Shown here: in pieces, positions 9,083 through 18,066 of the stretch
Layout: every line of letters starts with the position of its first letter
Position numbering within the stretch: position 1 is the first letter of the stretch
From: Streptomyces tauricus
Lineage (GTDB): Bacteria; Actinomycetota; Actinomycetes; Streptomycetales; Streptomycetaceae
Length of the DNA stretch: 64,000 nt
Reading direction: 5' to 3'
Assembly (NCBI RefSeq): GCF_014650955.1
Contig: NZ_BMVY01000002.1
Coordinates: 434,001 to 498,000, forward strand
Program-made: the position numbers and the translations under genes
Notes under the pieces: generated by a model
The model's database searches: none
What the model saw: only the letters and a program-made list of their open reading frames with translations
What the model was told of the DNA's origin: nothing

Positions 9083-9565
9083 ATGACTCGGACGACGTCG
9101 AACTGGGCCGCCTTCACCGCCGCGGAGCAGGATCTCGCGAGGATCGTCGAGGAACGGTTCGCGGCCTTCACGCACCACGTCGTGGCGACCCTCCGCAAGG
9201 ACGGGTCGCCCCGCACTTCCGGTCTTGAGGTCCGTTTCCTGAACGGGGAGCTGTGGCTCGGCATGATGCCGGACTCCCTCAAGGCGCTGGACCTGCGCCG
9301 GGATCCGCGTTTCGCCCTGCAGGCGAACCCTGGGCCGGGCACGGAGATGGCCGGCGGCGACGTGCGGATCGCGGGCCGGGCGGTCGAGGTGCAGGACCCG
9401 GAGGAGAAGGCCGGGTACAGCGAAGAGGTGAAACCGCCGGAGCCGTTCCACCTCTTCCGCACCGAACTGACGGAGGTCGTACGGACCTACGTCGAGGACG
9501 ACACGTATCTGGTCGTCCAGATCTGGCAGCCCGGAGTGCCGGTGCGCACGCTCAGACGGACCTGA
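9083..9565 (+). CDS. Pyridoxamine 5'-phosphate oxidase-fold flavoprotein
   Basis: About 160 residues. The fold is recognisable from VVATLRKDGSPRTSGLEVRF, ELWLGMMPDSLKALDLRRDPRFAL and the late strand DTYLVVQIWQPG. These proteins bind FMN or F420 and reduce or oxidise small substrates; this looks like the general stress/F420-type group, not PdxH. Five in-frame ATG codons lie in MTRMARMTRMTRRTHMTRTT. I chose the last (9083) because aggaccc lies just upstream of it, giving the only credible ribosome site; the first is at 9038. It ends 29 bp before the convergent guaA stop. Confidence 0.8.
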   Translation: MTRTTSNWAAFTAAEQDLARIVEERFAAFTHHVVATLRKDGSPRTSGLEVRFLNGELWLGMMPDSLKALDLRRDPRFALQANPGPGTEMAGGDVRIAGRAVEVQDPEEKAGYSEEVKPPEPFHLFRTELTEVVRTYVEDDTYLVVQIWQPGVPVRTLRRT

Positions 9566-9594
9566 GCCCAGGCGCTACCGGGCCACCCGGGGGA

Positions 9595-11172
<1,578 letters not shown>

Positions 11173-11316
11173 GGTTTGCCTTCCGGCGGTTTTGCGGGGC
11201 TGTGCGTTTGATTCTAACGGGGGTCCCGGGGAGCGGGGGGCCACGCCCTTCTCTCGCCGCCGCCGCCCCTACCCGTTCCCGTCACTGACTCAGGGGCTCC
11301 GCCCCCGAACCCCCGG

Positions 11317-11389
11317 TCCTCAAACGCCGGACGGGCTGAAAGATTCGCGGACCGTCGGCGAAATCTTCAGCCCGTCCGGCGTTTGAGGA
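11317..11389. repeat. 24-bp perfect inverted repeat, dispersed element
   Basis: The left arm (11317-11340) and right arm (11366-11389) are perfect reverse complements of 24 bp, with the core caaacgccggacgggctga. The 25-nt spacer can pair partly as well (agattcgc/gcgaaatct). One arm occurs again at 48687-48710, and the adjoining gggggcgagggggcgcagccccc module (from 11410) recurs at about 48766. It is therefore a mobile or dispersed intergenic element, not a gene-specific site. Confidence 0.75.
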
Positions 11390-11500
11390 CGAGCGCGCAG
11401 CGCGATTGCGGGGGCGAGGGGGCGCAGCCCCCATGACAGGGACGGGAACGGGAAGGGGCGGCGGGGGCGAGGAAAAGGGTGTCTCAGGATGCGAACCGGG

Positions 11501-11529
11501 TTGGTCCCTGCCGCGTGCGCGGGCATACT
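11501..11529 (+). promoter_or_regulatory. Vegetative-type promoter of the chorismate mutase leader
   Basis: ttggtc (11501-11506), a 17-nt spacer and catact (11524-11529) form a good HrdB-type -35/-10 pair. The expected transcription start, about 7 nt after the -10, falls on the A of the ATG at 11536, so the transcript would begin leaderless on the small ORF. Confidence 0.6.
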
Positions 11530-11535
11530 GCTTCC

Positions 11536-11607
11536 ATGCTCACGCACCAGACCTCCGTCTTTACCTATGGCACCCGGCCCCCCGGCTGCCATGGTCGTGC
11601 TGCTTGA
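11536..11607 (+). CDS. Putative 23-residue leader peptide upstream of chorismate mutase
   Basis: The ORF reads MLTHQTSVFTYGTRPPGCHG followed by RAA and a TGA stop. Its single Phe and single Tyr, two residues apart, are encoded by TTT and TAT, both very rare codons in this genome. These are the end products of the pathway served by the downstream gene. A small hairpin (11569-11590) follows the Tyr codon directly, and a strong terminator follows 19 nt after the stop. The predicted transcript starts at the ATG. This fits a ribosome-mediated attenuator, but only comparison or experiment can show it is translated. Confidence 0.5.
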   Translation: MLTHQTSVFTYGTRPPGCHGRAA

Positions 11608-11626
11608 GCAACTGACAAGCGACTTC

Positions 11627-11669
11627 CCAGGCGCCCCGGGCCGACAAGGCCCGGGGCGCCTGGCGTTTT
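11627..11669 (+). terminator. Attenuator-type terminator before chorismate mutase
   Basis: A perfect 16-bp stem (11627-11642 with 11648-11663), loop gacaa, then cg and tttt at 11666-11669. It lies between the leader ORF and the chorismate mutase gene and points along that gene. A competing pairing exists: cggccc at 11575-11580 in the leader is complementary to gggccg at 11638-11643 in the terminator's 5' arm. Confidence 0.75.
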
Positions 11670-11717
11670 CCGGACCTTGCCGCTCCGGGGCACCCCACCC
11701 CAAGAGGAGCCCCCGAA

Positions 11718-12008
11718 ATGAGCACAGCCACCGCCACGGACAAGACCGGCGCCCGCACCGAGGAGGCCGCCGACGTCATCACCGGCGCCCGCGAACGCAT
11801 CGACACCCTCGACGACCGCATCATCGGCCTGGTCCAGGAACGCATGGCCGTCTCCGCGGTCATCCAGGAGGCCCGGATCACCTCCGGTGGCCGCCGGGTG
11901 AACCTGTCGCGCGAGATGGAGGTGCTCGGCCACTACAGGGAGGCCCTGGGCAAGCCGGGCACCGCCCTCGCGATGACCCTGCTGGAGCTGTGCCGCGGCC
12001 GCGTCTGA
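11718..12008 (+). CDS. Chorismate mutase, AroQ type, monofunctional
   Basis: 96 residues. It rearranges chorismate to prephenate, the branch point to phenylalanine and tyrosine. The all-helical AroQ pattern is clear: ARERIDTLDDRIIGLVQERMAV for helix 1 with the catalytic Arg, then SREMEVLGHYREALG, and a short helix 3. The length matches the small actinobacterial enzymes, which often need DAHP synthase as partner. agaggag gives a strong ribosome site 10 nt before the ATG. The gene is preceded by a leader ORF and terminator, so control by Phe/Tyr supply is likely. Confidence 0.92.
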   Translation: MSTATATDKTGARTEEAADVITGARERIDTLDDRIIGLVQERMAVSAVIQEARITSGGRRVNLSREMEVLGHYREALGKPGTALAMTLLELCRGRV

Positions 12009-12206
12009 GGATGCCGGAGGAGCGCCGGCTGAAGGCCTCGTACGCGTCCGCGCATCCCGTACGACAGGCGCGTACGACGGACGTCCGGTGCACGCACGTA
12101 CGCATGCCCTCTCACCCGTACGGCGCGTGACCGTCCCCCGACGGGCTTCGTTCTCCCGATGTCCGTGCCAGCCAGGGGCGGGCCCGAAGAACCACGCGTG
12201 GCTCCG

Positions 12207-12328
12207 CTGGAACGGGAGGCGTACGCAAGTGCGCCGTGGGACCTCGTTCCAGAGAAGTGACCGGACGGCAGGGGACAGCAGCCCGGTCACCCAAGAGAGG
12301 TCGGCTCCGGGGACGCCCGGAGCCGACC
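12207..12328. ncRNA. Three adjacent hairpins, candidate structured RNA
   Basis: Stem 1 pairs ctggaacg (12207-12214) with cgttccag (12244-12251), with inner pairing ggcg/cgcc. Stem 2 pairs gtgaccgg (12257-12264) with ccggtcac (12283-12290). Stem 3 pairs ggtcggctccgg (12299-12310) with ccggagccgacc (12317-12328). The stems are separated by only 5-8 nt. No known RNA family was recognised and the strand is unknown. Confidence 0.35.
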
Positions 12329-12570
12329 GGCGGAATCTGTGCAAGGGCGGTCGAAACGGTTGCGGAGGCCGCGGCCCATCGAGCACGATGCCTAGAACAC
12401 CCCGAGTCCTCGAACGACAGCCGTATTGCACCGCCCTACCGTCATTGGTCGAGACCACGCGCACTCCCCGAGTGCGCCGGGCGCAGACCGGCGGACAAGC
12501 CGAAAAGCGGCGCTACCCCCCGGCGCCGCCTCCTCAGGCACCGGCGCTGCCCTGACGTCGGTGCTGACCA

Positions 12571-12606
12571 CGAAGGGCCCCGCGGATCGTCCCGTGGGGC
12601 CCTTCG
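12571..12606. terminator. Strong bidirectional terminator
   Basis: The arms cgaagggcccc and ggggcccttcg pair perfectly over 11 bp, and the stem can extend by four more pairs including a G-U. It lies 15 bp beyond the stop of the minus-strand lipoprotein gene and would end that transcript, as well as anything reading in from the left. Confidence 0.75.
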
Positions 12607-12620
12607 CCTGTCCTGGCCGG

Positions 12621-13511
12621 CTAGCCGGTCGTCTTCGCCAGTTTCGCCAGTTTGGCCAGTTTGGCCAGCTGCGCCTTGACCAGCTTGGCCGGGACCTCGA
12701 TGTCGTCCGCGTCCAGCATGTTCATCGAACTGAACGCCACCAGCGTCGTACCGTCGCGGACGACCGTGTACGCGGCGGGCACCTGCGCCCCCTCGATCGA
12801 GGCGACCAGCCTGAACGCGACGGACTCGTCACCGAGCCCGGGGTCGGCCGCCGCCTTGACGTTCTTGTAGTCGTAGTCGGCGTGCCGGTACGCGGTGCAG
12901 CCCGTGGTCGCCGAACGCAGGCCGTCGATCACCTCGTCCGCCTCGCCTGACTTGTAGGCGAGGAGGGCGAACGTGATCACCGAGGCGTTCGTCTCGTCCT
13001 TCGACACGGCACCGCGGCTGACTCCCGCCCGCGAGGCCGGGTCGGTGGAGAACAGGAACATGTCGGCGATGGGCTGGCACTTCGACGGGGTCGCCGGGAC
13101 GGTCTGGCCCAGGAGGTCCGCGCCTTCCGACTCCTTGACCTCGAAGCCCTTGACGTCGTCCGTCGCGAGCGCGGCCTTCTTCAACTGCGCCTTGGTCAGG
13201 GGCCCGGCACTCTTCGGCGCGCCACCCGAGGAGCCCTGCGGACCCCCGGTGTCCTGCGAGTCCCGGGTGTCCTGCGTGTCCCCCGTACCCCCAGGGTCCT
13301 GCGGGTCCTCGGCGTCCTGGCTTCCCTCGGCGGGGGTCTTCGCCATCTCCCCGTCGTCCGTCCGCCCACCCGCCTTCGACCGCGCCGACTTCCCGTTCTG
13401 ACCGGCGTCAGCGTCTCCTCCTGCGCCGCACGCCGCGACGCAGCCGAGGGCCGCGACGGCCGCGGCGGCCACCAGAGGGCGCGAGAACCTCGTCCTCATG
13501 CTTGTCATCAT
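12621..13511 (-). CDS. Secreted lipoprotein
   Basis: 296 residues. A lipoprotein signal peptide (MRTRFSRPLVAAAAVAALG then VAAC lipobox) is followed by a long Asp/Gly/Thr-rich linker with repeated QDT/DPQDPGG units, then a globular domain of about 190 residues (KAALATDDVKGFEV, ADMFLFSTDPASRAGV). The ATG at 13511 overlaps the stop of the upstream gene (ATGA); in-frame ATGs at 13508 and 13499 are alternatives. The C-terminus ends in four copies of the triplet AKL encoded by a 9-bp tandem repeat. I do not recognise a function; export to the membrane exterior is clear. Confidence 0.8.
   Translation of the reverse strand: MMTSMRTRFSRPLVAAAAVAALGCVAACGAGGDADAGQNGKSARSKAGGRTDDGEMAKTPAEGSQDAEDPQDPGGTGDTQDTRDSQDTGGPQGSSGGAPKSAGPLTKAQLKKAALATDDVKGFEVKESEGADLLGQTVPATPSKCQPIADMFLFSTDPASRAGVSRGAVSKDETNASVITFALLAYKSGEADEVIDGLRSATTGCTAYRHADYDYKNVKAAADPGLGDESVAFRLVASIEGAQVPAAYTVVRDGTTLVAFSSMNMLDADDIEVPAKLVKAQLAKLAKLAKLAKTTG
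12637..12669. repeat. 9-bp tandem repeat in lipoprotein 3' end
   Basis: Copies of gccagtttg/c in tandem encode the terminal AKLAKLAKLAK of the lipoprotein. Because the unit is a multiple of three, copy-number change would alter length without breaking the frame. Confidence 0.7.
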
Positions 13512-14734
13512 GTCCGCGACACCGTCCCACACGGCTCCGCACCGGAGTCACCGGAGCTGCCGGAGTCAGTGGAGTCCCCGGCGTCACCGGAGTCGTCTCC
13601 GATGTCCCGGCTGCGGTCGTACGGGTCGACCGCGGGCCCGCTCGGAGGCGCGCCCGTCGGTCCGACGGAGGCCAGCCGCGGGTGCAGGAAACCGTCGTGG
13701 ACGTCGCAGGCGGAGTTGGCGATGTCGTCGTCGTACCGGGTGACCGCGAGCCTGCCCGGCGTGGCCTCGTACTTCGCGGGGTCGAGGAGCCGCAGGTCGA
13801 TGACGCGGCGGACGATGGTGCGGGCCACCTCGGTGGAGTCCGGGTCGGCCGGGGCCAGCGCGTACACGAAGGTGTAGTCGACGTGGATGTCCAGCGCCCC
13901 GGCCGCGCCCGCCTCGAACGTCGTACGGCCACGGGTCTTGACCACGTCACCGACGAGCCGTACCTCGTCCCGGTCGAAGCGGCTGAAGAAACGCAGGGGG
14001 TCGTGGCCCTTGCCCGGCTTGCGCAGACTGGACCTCAGCTCGTCGACCAGTTCGGGCTGCTTGGGGTCGAGCACCTTGCCGAGGACGGTCTCGGGGGTGC
14101 CTCCGAGCAGCGTCCGGCCGTTGATGTTCGCGTCGACGAGCAGGACCTTGCTCTGCTCCAGGGCCGCCTCGACCTGCGCCTTCGAGAACACCCCGACCGC
14201 CTTCGCCTCCGGCAGTACGATCCCGGCGGCGCCGTCGGCGTACCGCGCGGCCGGGGAGCCGGCGAAGGGCTCGTCCAGGGTGGGCGTTCCCGGCGCGGCT
14301 CCCGGCGCCGCGGTCTCGGGCGCGGTCTCCACGGGCAGGGGGGACGCGCTCCGCGAGCCGGTGTCCGCGTTCGCGTCCGTGCCGAAGGGGTCGCCCGGCA
14401 GCAGGGACGGCTTCATGGCCACCACGGCCACCGCGAGGGCGAGCGGGACACCAATGGCCGTCCACACCTTGCGGCGCCGGGCTCCGCGCCCCTTCGCCCG
14501 CGGGCCGACGGGATCCGCGCGCCAGGCCGGGGGCAGTTCACCGCGGGCCTCCTGCCGGCGCAGCCGCTCGGTCACCATGCGGGCGCGCGCGGACGGCTCC
14601 TTGGGCGCCTCCGAGAGCCGGATGTCCCGCTCGCTGTCCTGGACGAACCGGTCCCACACGTCGTCCGGTATGGACTCCCCGGACCCGTCGGGTTCCCCGG
14701 ATTGTCCGGACGGCCCGGACGGCTTCTCACTCAC
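13508..14734 (-). CDS. Single-pass membrane protein, function unknown
   Basis: About 408 residues from the GTG at 14734, which has gggagagg about 10 nt upstream; the longer reading has an untypical N-terminus. The cytoplasmic N-terminal 85 residues are charged (DDVWDRFVQDSERDIRLSEAPKEPSARARM). One membrane helix follows (VWTAIGVPLALAVAVVAMKP), then an extracellular part with a Pro/Ala linker and a domain containing LLVDANINGRTLLGG and GALDIHVDYTFVYALAPAD. Its stop overlaps the lipoprotein start, so both proteins are made together and probably meet outside the membrane. No named family recognised. Confidence 0.8.
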   Translation of the reverse strand: MSEKPSGPSGQSGEPDGSGESIPDDVWDRFVQDSERDIRLSEAPKEPSARARMVTERLRRQEARGELPPAWRADPVGPRAKGRGARRRKVWTAIGVPLALAVAVVAMKPSLLPGDPFGTDANADTGSRSASPLPVETAPETAAPGAAPGTPTLDEPFAGSPAARYADGAAGIVLPEAKAVGVFSKAQVEAALEQSKVLLVDANINGRTLLGGTPETVLGKVLDPKQPELVDELRSSLRKPGKGHDPLRFFSRFDRDEVRLVGDVVKTRGRTTFEAGAAGALDIHVDYTFVYALAPADPDSTEVARTIVRRVIDLRLLDPAKYEATPGRLAVTRYDDDIANSACDVHDGFLHPRLASVGPTGAPPSGPAVDPYDRSRDIGDDSGDAGDSTDSGSSGDSGAEPCGTVSRT

Positions 14735-15007
14735 AGCGCTCGCGCCTCTCCCCCATGGCCGACGTACGGGTCGACGTGCTCGAACAGTCGACCGAGGGTC
14801 AGTTCTAAGGCGTGGGTACGGGAGTTCACAAGTCGGGCCCGCGTGTGACCCAGCCCACATAAGAATTCTGTGAGTTCGAGGACAACCCTTCACAGGAGTC
14901 ACAGGTCTCACTCACGCAACCAACGGCCATACCCGCGACCGCCACGCGGAGGCCTCCCGAATCTCGTGCCGTGACCTTCGCGGTACACCGGACTTTCCGA
15001 GGTCTTC

Positions 15008-15982
15008 ATGAAGCTTCGCCGTGTCATGGCCGCTGCGGCCACGACGGCTGTCATAGCCCCGCTCGCGCTGTTGTCGGCCCCGGCCGCTTTCGCGACCGAC
15101 CCCACGCCCACCGGCACCGAGACCGCGACCCTGACGCCGGGCCCGACCGGGACCGAGACCGAGACCGCCGGCACGACGACGCCCGCCGCGACGCCCACGA
15201 CGACGCCGCCGACCTCGACGACCCCCGCGGGTACGCCGACCTCGACCCCGCCGGCCACCAGCCCGGCGCCGAGCACCACTCCGCCGACGGAGTCGGAGAC
15301 CCCGGACCCCGAGCCGTCCGTGTGCGAGGACACCAAGGTCGACGTCAGCATCACCGGTCTGCCCGGCAAGATCGCCGTGGGCAGCGGCTGGCACAAGTTC
15401 TCGCTGAACGTCCTGAACTCCTCGGACTCCACGCTCCAGGACCTCGACTTCCTCGCGGGCGCCTCGTCCGACGTGGACGGCACGGACCTGTTCAAGAGCA
15501 AGCAGGTGCAGCTCCAGGCCTGGAACCCGGACGCCAAGGTCTGGGAGAACCTCGACGAGGAGGGGTACGCGGTCGGTTTCGTCGGTTACACCGACGAGCT
15601 CAAGCCCGACTACGAGGTTCACGTCCCGCTGCGTATCAACGTGAAGTCCACCGCCCCGGTCGGCGCGGGCTTCTCGCTCGGCGCGACGATCTACGGTGAC
15701 GACGACGCGGAGTGCACCGGCTTCGGTGAGGTCGCGTACAAGTTCCAGATCGTCGCCGCGGGTACGGACACGGACAACACCGAGCCGCAGGAAGGCGGCA
15801 AGGCGCCGGTCAGCGACCAGAAGCCGGACAAGACCAACACGCCGCAGGTCACCGGCAACCTCGCCGAGACGGGGTCCAGCTCCGCGCTGCCGACCATCGG
15901 TCTCGTGGGTGGGGTCGCGCTGGTCGCCGGCGCGGGCGCGATCGTCGTCGCCCGGCGTCGCAAGGCCGGCTCCGACGCGTAG
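15008..15982 (+). CDS. LAETG-type wall-anchored surface protein
   Basis: 324 residues. The signal peptide ends AFA at about residue 29. A 75-residue Thr/Pro/Ser-rich segment follows, then a beta-rich domain of about 150 residues (VDVSITGLPGKIAVGSGWHKF, two Cys likely disulphide-linked). The C-terminal sorting signal is complete: LAETG, a hydrophobic helix (LPTIGLVGGVALVAGAGAIVV) and ARRRKAG. LAxTG is the motif of class E sortases in Streptomyces, so covalent attachment to the cell wall is expected. gagg lies upstream of the ATG. The role of the exposed domain is unknown. Confidence 0.9.
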   Translation: MKLRRVMAAAATTAVIAPLALLSAPAAFATDPTPTGTETATLTPGPTGTETETAGTTTPAATPTTTPPTSTTPAGTPTSTPPATSPAPSTTPPTESETPDPEPSVCEDTKVDVSITGLPGKIAVGSGWHKFSLNVLNSSDSTLQDLDFLAGASSDVDGTDLFKSKQVQLQAWNPDAKVWENLDEEGYAVGFVGYTDELKPDYEVHVPLRINVKSTAPVGAGFSLGATIYGDDDAECTGFGEVAYKFQIVAAGTDTDNTEPQEGGKAPVSDQKPDKTNTPQVTGNLAETGSSSALPTIGLVGGVALVAGAGAIVVARRRKAGSDA

Positions 15983-16017
15983 TCGCCGCTCCGGCTTGCT
16001 GTACGCACCACAGACGT

Positions 16018-16051
16018 AAGGACCTGCGCTCGGAGGGGGGCGCAGGTCCTT
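16018..16051. terminator. Terminator hairpin after LAETG gene
   Basis: A perfect 12-bp stem, aaggacctgcgc (16018-16029) with gcgcaggtcctt (16040-16051), lies 35 bp after the LAETG gene stop. It is between convergent genes and may serve both. Confidence 0.75.
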
Positions 16052-16068
16052 CGTCCTTCCCGGGTTCG

Positions 16069-16153
16069 CCCGTAGGGCTGCTTCTCCCGTAGGGCTGCTT
16101 CTCCCGTAGGGCTGCTTCTCCCGTAGCGCTGCTTCTCCCGTAGGGCTACTTCT
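16069..16153. repeat. 17-bp tandem repeat overlapping the GMC gene stop
   Basis: Five copies of a 17-bp unit (cgtagggctgcttctcc) with starts at 16071, 16088, 16105, 16122 and 16139. The last copy contains the stop codon of the minus-strand GMC oxidoreductase gene; the others lie downstream. One copy differs by a single base. It looks like an expansion of the gene's own 3' end. Confidence 0.85.
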
Positions 16154-17933
16154 TCGGTGGCATCGCCGGCATGCCGAGGAACGGCAGTTTCAGGGCCCCG
16201 AAGGCGTCCGCCGGGACCGCGGGCGCGAGCGGCTCGACCGCCTTCAGGCGCTCGTACGCGGCACCGGGCGCCGGACGCGGGTCCGCCTCCCCCTTGTTGG
16301 GCCAGAACGACATCGCGCGCTCCGCCTGTGCGGTGATGGTCAGCGACGGGTTCACGCCCAGGTTCGCCGAGACCGCGGCGCCGTCGACGACGGAGATGCC
16401 CGGGTGCCCGTACAGCCGGTGGTACGGGTCGATGACGCCCTCCTCGGCGGAGGCGCCGATCGGGCAGCCGCCCAGGAAGTGCGCGGTCAGCGGGGTGCCC
16501 ATCAGTTCACCGACGTTCGAGCCCGCGAAGCCGTTGATCTCGGCGGCGATCGCGGAGGCGCCCTCCGAGGCGGCCCTGATCTGCTTGGGGTTGGGGGCCC
16601 CGTGGCCCTGGCGTGCCGTCAGCAGGCCCTTGCCCGCGCCCTTCGGCTTCAGGTACGTGGTCAGGGAGTTGTCGAGGGACTGCATCACCAGGCCGATGAT
16701 GGTCCGCTCCGACCAGCGGCGGTTGGATATCGAGCGGGCCATGAGGGTGGGGTGCTTCACCGCGTTGACCAGCCAGCCGAGCGCCCTCGACGAGCCCTCC
16801 GTGTACGGGACTTGCAGGATCGACAGGCTGCCCATCGAGTTGGAGCCCTTGCCGTAGCGGACGGGCTCGATGTGCGTGTTGGCGTCCGGGTGGATCGAGG
16901 ACGTGATGGCGACCCCGCGCGTGAAGTCGACCTTCGCCTCGCCGGTGGCCTTGCGGTAGCGGCGGTCGCTGGTCTGCGCGCCCACCAGCGCCTCGGAGTT
17001 CGTACGGGTCAGCTCCCCCAGCCGCTTCGACAGGTACGGGAGCTGGCCGCCGTCCTTCATCCGGTGCAGCAGGGTCTGCGTACCGTACGTGCCGGCCGCG
17101 AGGACGACCCGGCGGGCCTTGAAGACCCGCCCCTCGCGCCTGGCGCCCTTGCCCCTGCGGTCCGTGGGGAGCGTCGAGACCGCGTATCCGCCCTGCGAGT
17201 CGTCCGTGACGGACACGACGGTCGTCAGCGGGTGGACGACCGCGCCCGCCTTCTCGGCGAGGTACAGGTAGTTCTCGTTGAGGGTGTTCTTCGCGCCGTG
17301 CCGGCAGCCCGTCATGCACTCGCCGCACTCGGCGCACGCGCTGCGGGCCGGGCCCGCGCCCCCGAAGTACGGGTCGTCGACCGTCTCGCCCGGCCGCGCC
17401 TTCGTACTCCCGTCGGCGTCCTCGCCGTCACCGAAGAAGACCCCGACCGGCGCCATGTGGAAGGTGTCGCCCACGCCCATCCGCTGCGCCGCCGCCTTGA
17501 GGTGGACGTCGGAGGGGGTCATGGTCGGGTTGAGCCGTACGCCGAGCATGCGCTGCGCCTGGTCGTAGTACGGCTTCAACTCCTCCTGCCAGTCGGTGAT
17601 GTCCTTCCACTGCGGGTCCTCGAAGAACGGCTTCGGCGGTACGTAGAGGGTGTTGGCGTAGTTGAGGGAACCGCCGCCCACGCCCGCGCCCGCGAGCACC
17701 ATGACGTTGCCGAGGAGGTGGATGCGCTGGAGGCCGTACATGCCGAGCTTCGGCGCCCAGAGGTAGTTCTTCAGGTCCCAGGAGTTCTTGGGGAGCGTGG
17801 CTCGGGTGAAGCGGCGGCCGGCTTCCAGGACGCCCACGCGGTAGCCCTTCTCCGTGAGGCGGAGGGCGGTGACGGATCCGCCGAAGCCGGAGCCCACGAC
17901 GATCACGTCGTAGTCGTAGTTTTCCTGCGGCAC
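16146..17933 (-). CDS. GMC-family FAD oxidoreductase, cholesterol oxidase-like
   Basis: 595 residues. The N-terminal FAD-binding motif DVIVVGSGFGGSVTALRL is intact, followed by VLAGAGVGGGSLNYANTL. A Cys-rich segment SACAECGECMTGCRHGAKN (about residues 203-220) is typical of the cholesterol oxidase-like branch and could hold an iron-sulphur cluster. The C-terminal family motif HFLGGCPIG with SVVDGAAVSANLGVNPSLTI is present. The enzyme should oxidise an alcohol or sterol using FAD; the substrate is not known. It lies just downstream of, and in the same direction as, the succinic semialdehyde dehydrogenase gene (117-bp gap), so co-transcription is possible. Confidence 0.9.
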   Translation of the reverse strand: MPQENYDYDVIVVGSGFGGSVTALRLTEKGYRVGVLEAGRRFTRATLPKNSWDLKNYLWAPKLGMYGLQRIHLLGNVMVLAGAGVGGGSLNYANTLYVPPKPFFEDPQWKDITDWQEELKPYYDQAQRMLGVRLNPTMTPSDVHLKAAAQRMGVGDTFHMAPVGVFFGDGEDADGSTKARPGETVDDPYFGGAGPARSACAECGECMTGCRHGAKNTLNENYLYLAEKAGAVVHPLTTVVSVTDDSQGGYAVSTLPTDRRGKGARREGRVFKARRVVLAAGTYGTQTLLHRMKDGGQLPYLSKRLGELTRTNSEALVGAQTSDRRYRKATGEAKVDFTRGVAITSSIHPDANTHIEPVRYGKGSNSMGSLSILQVPYTEGSSRALGWLVNAVKHPTLMARSISNRRWSERTIIGLVMQSLDNSLTTYLKPKGAGKGLLTARQGHGAPNPKQIRAASEGASAIAAEINGFAGSNVGELMGTPLTAHFLGGCPIGASAEEGVIDPYHRLYGHPGISVVDGAAVSANLGVNPSLTITAQAERAMSFWPNKGEADPRPAPGAAYERLKAVEPLAPAVPADAFGALKLPFLGMPAMPPKK

Positions 17934-18020
17934 GTGGGCTCCTCGTTGAGTGTCCGTGCGGGTTGTGTGTGGTTGCTCGCGCCCACGCGGCGGAGCCGTA
18001 TGTCGATGGCGCCCCGCGTC

Positions 18021-18066
18021 CCTGAACGGGCGCTTACCTGAACGGGGCGCTTACCTGAACCGGAGT
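18021..18066. repeat. 17-bp tandem repeat overlapping the SSADH gene stop
   Basis: About 2.6 copies of cctgaacggggcgctta with a 17-bp period (18021, 18038, 18055). One copy contains the stop codon of the minus-strand dehydrogenase; the others follow it. It has the same period and placement as the repeat at the GMC gene end. Confidence 0.75.

Larger units (their letters stand above)
12009..12620. other. Gene-free region of 612 bp with structured segment
   Basis: No ORF here has a protein-like composition. The first 120 bp contain several cgtacg hexamers. Positions 12207-12328 hold three hairpins in a row (described separately), and 12571-12606 a strong terminator. Between them (about 12360-12500) the GC content drops. 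An unannotated small RNA is possible. Confidence 0.5.

Noticed and set aside
12088..12555. 155-codon ORF in the chorismate mutase-lipoprotein gap
   Set aside because: Third-position GC is not elevated, there is no ribosome site and no recognisable motif; it also crosses the hairpins.
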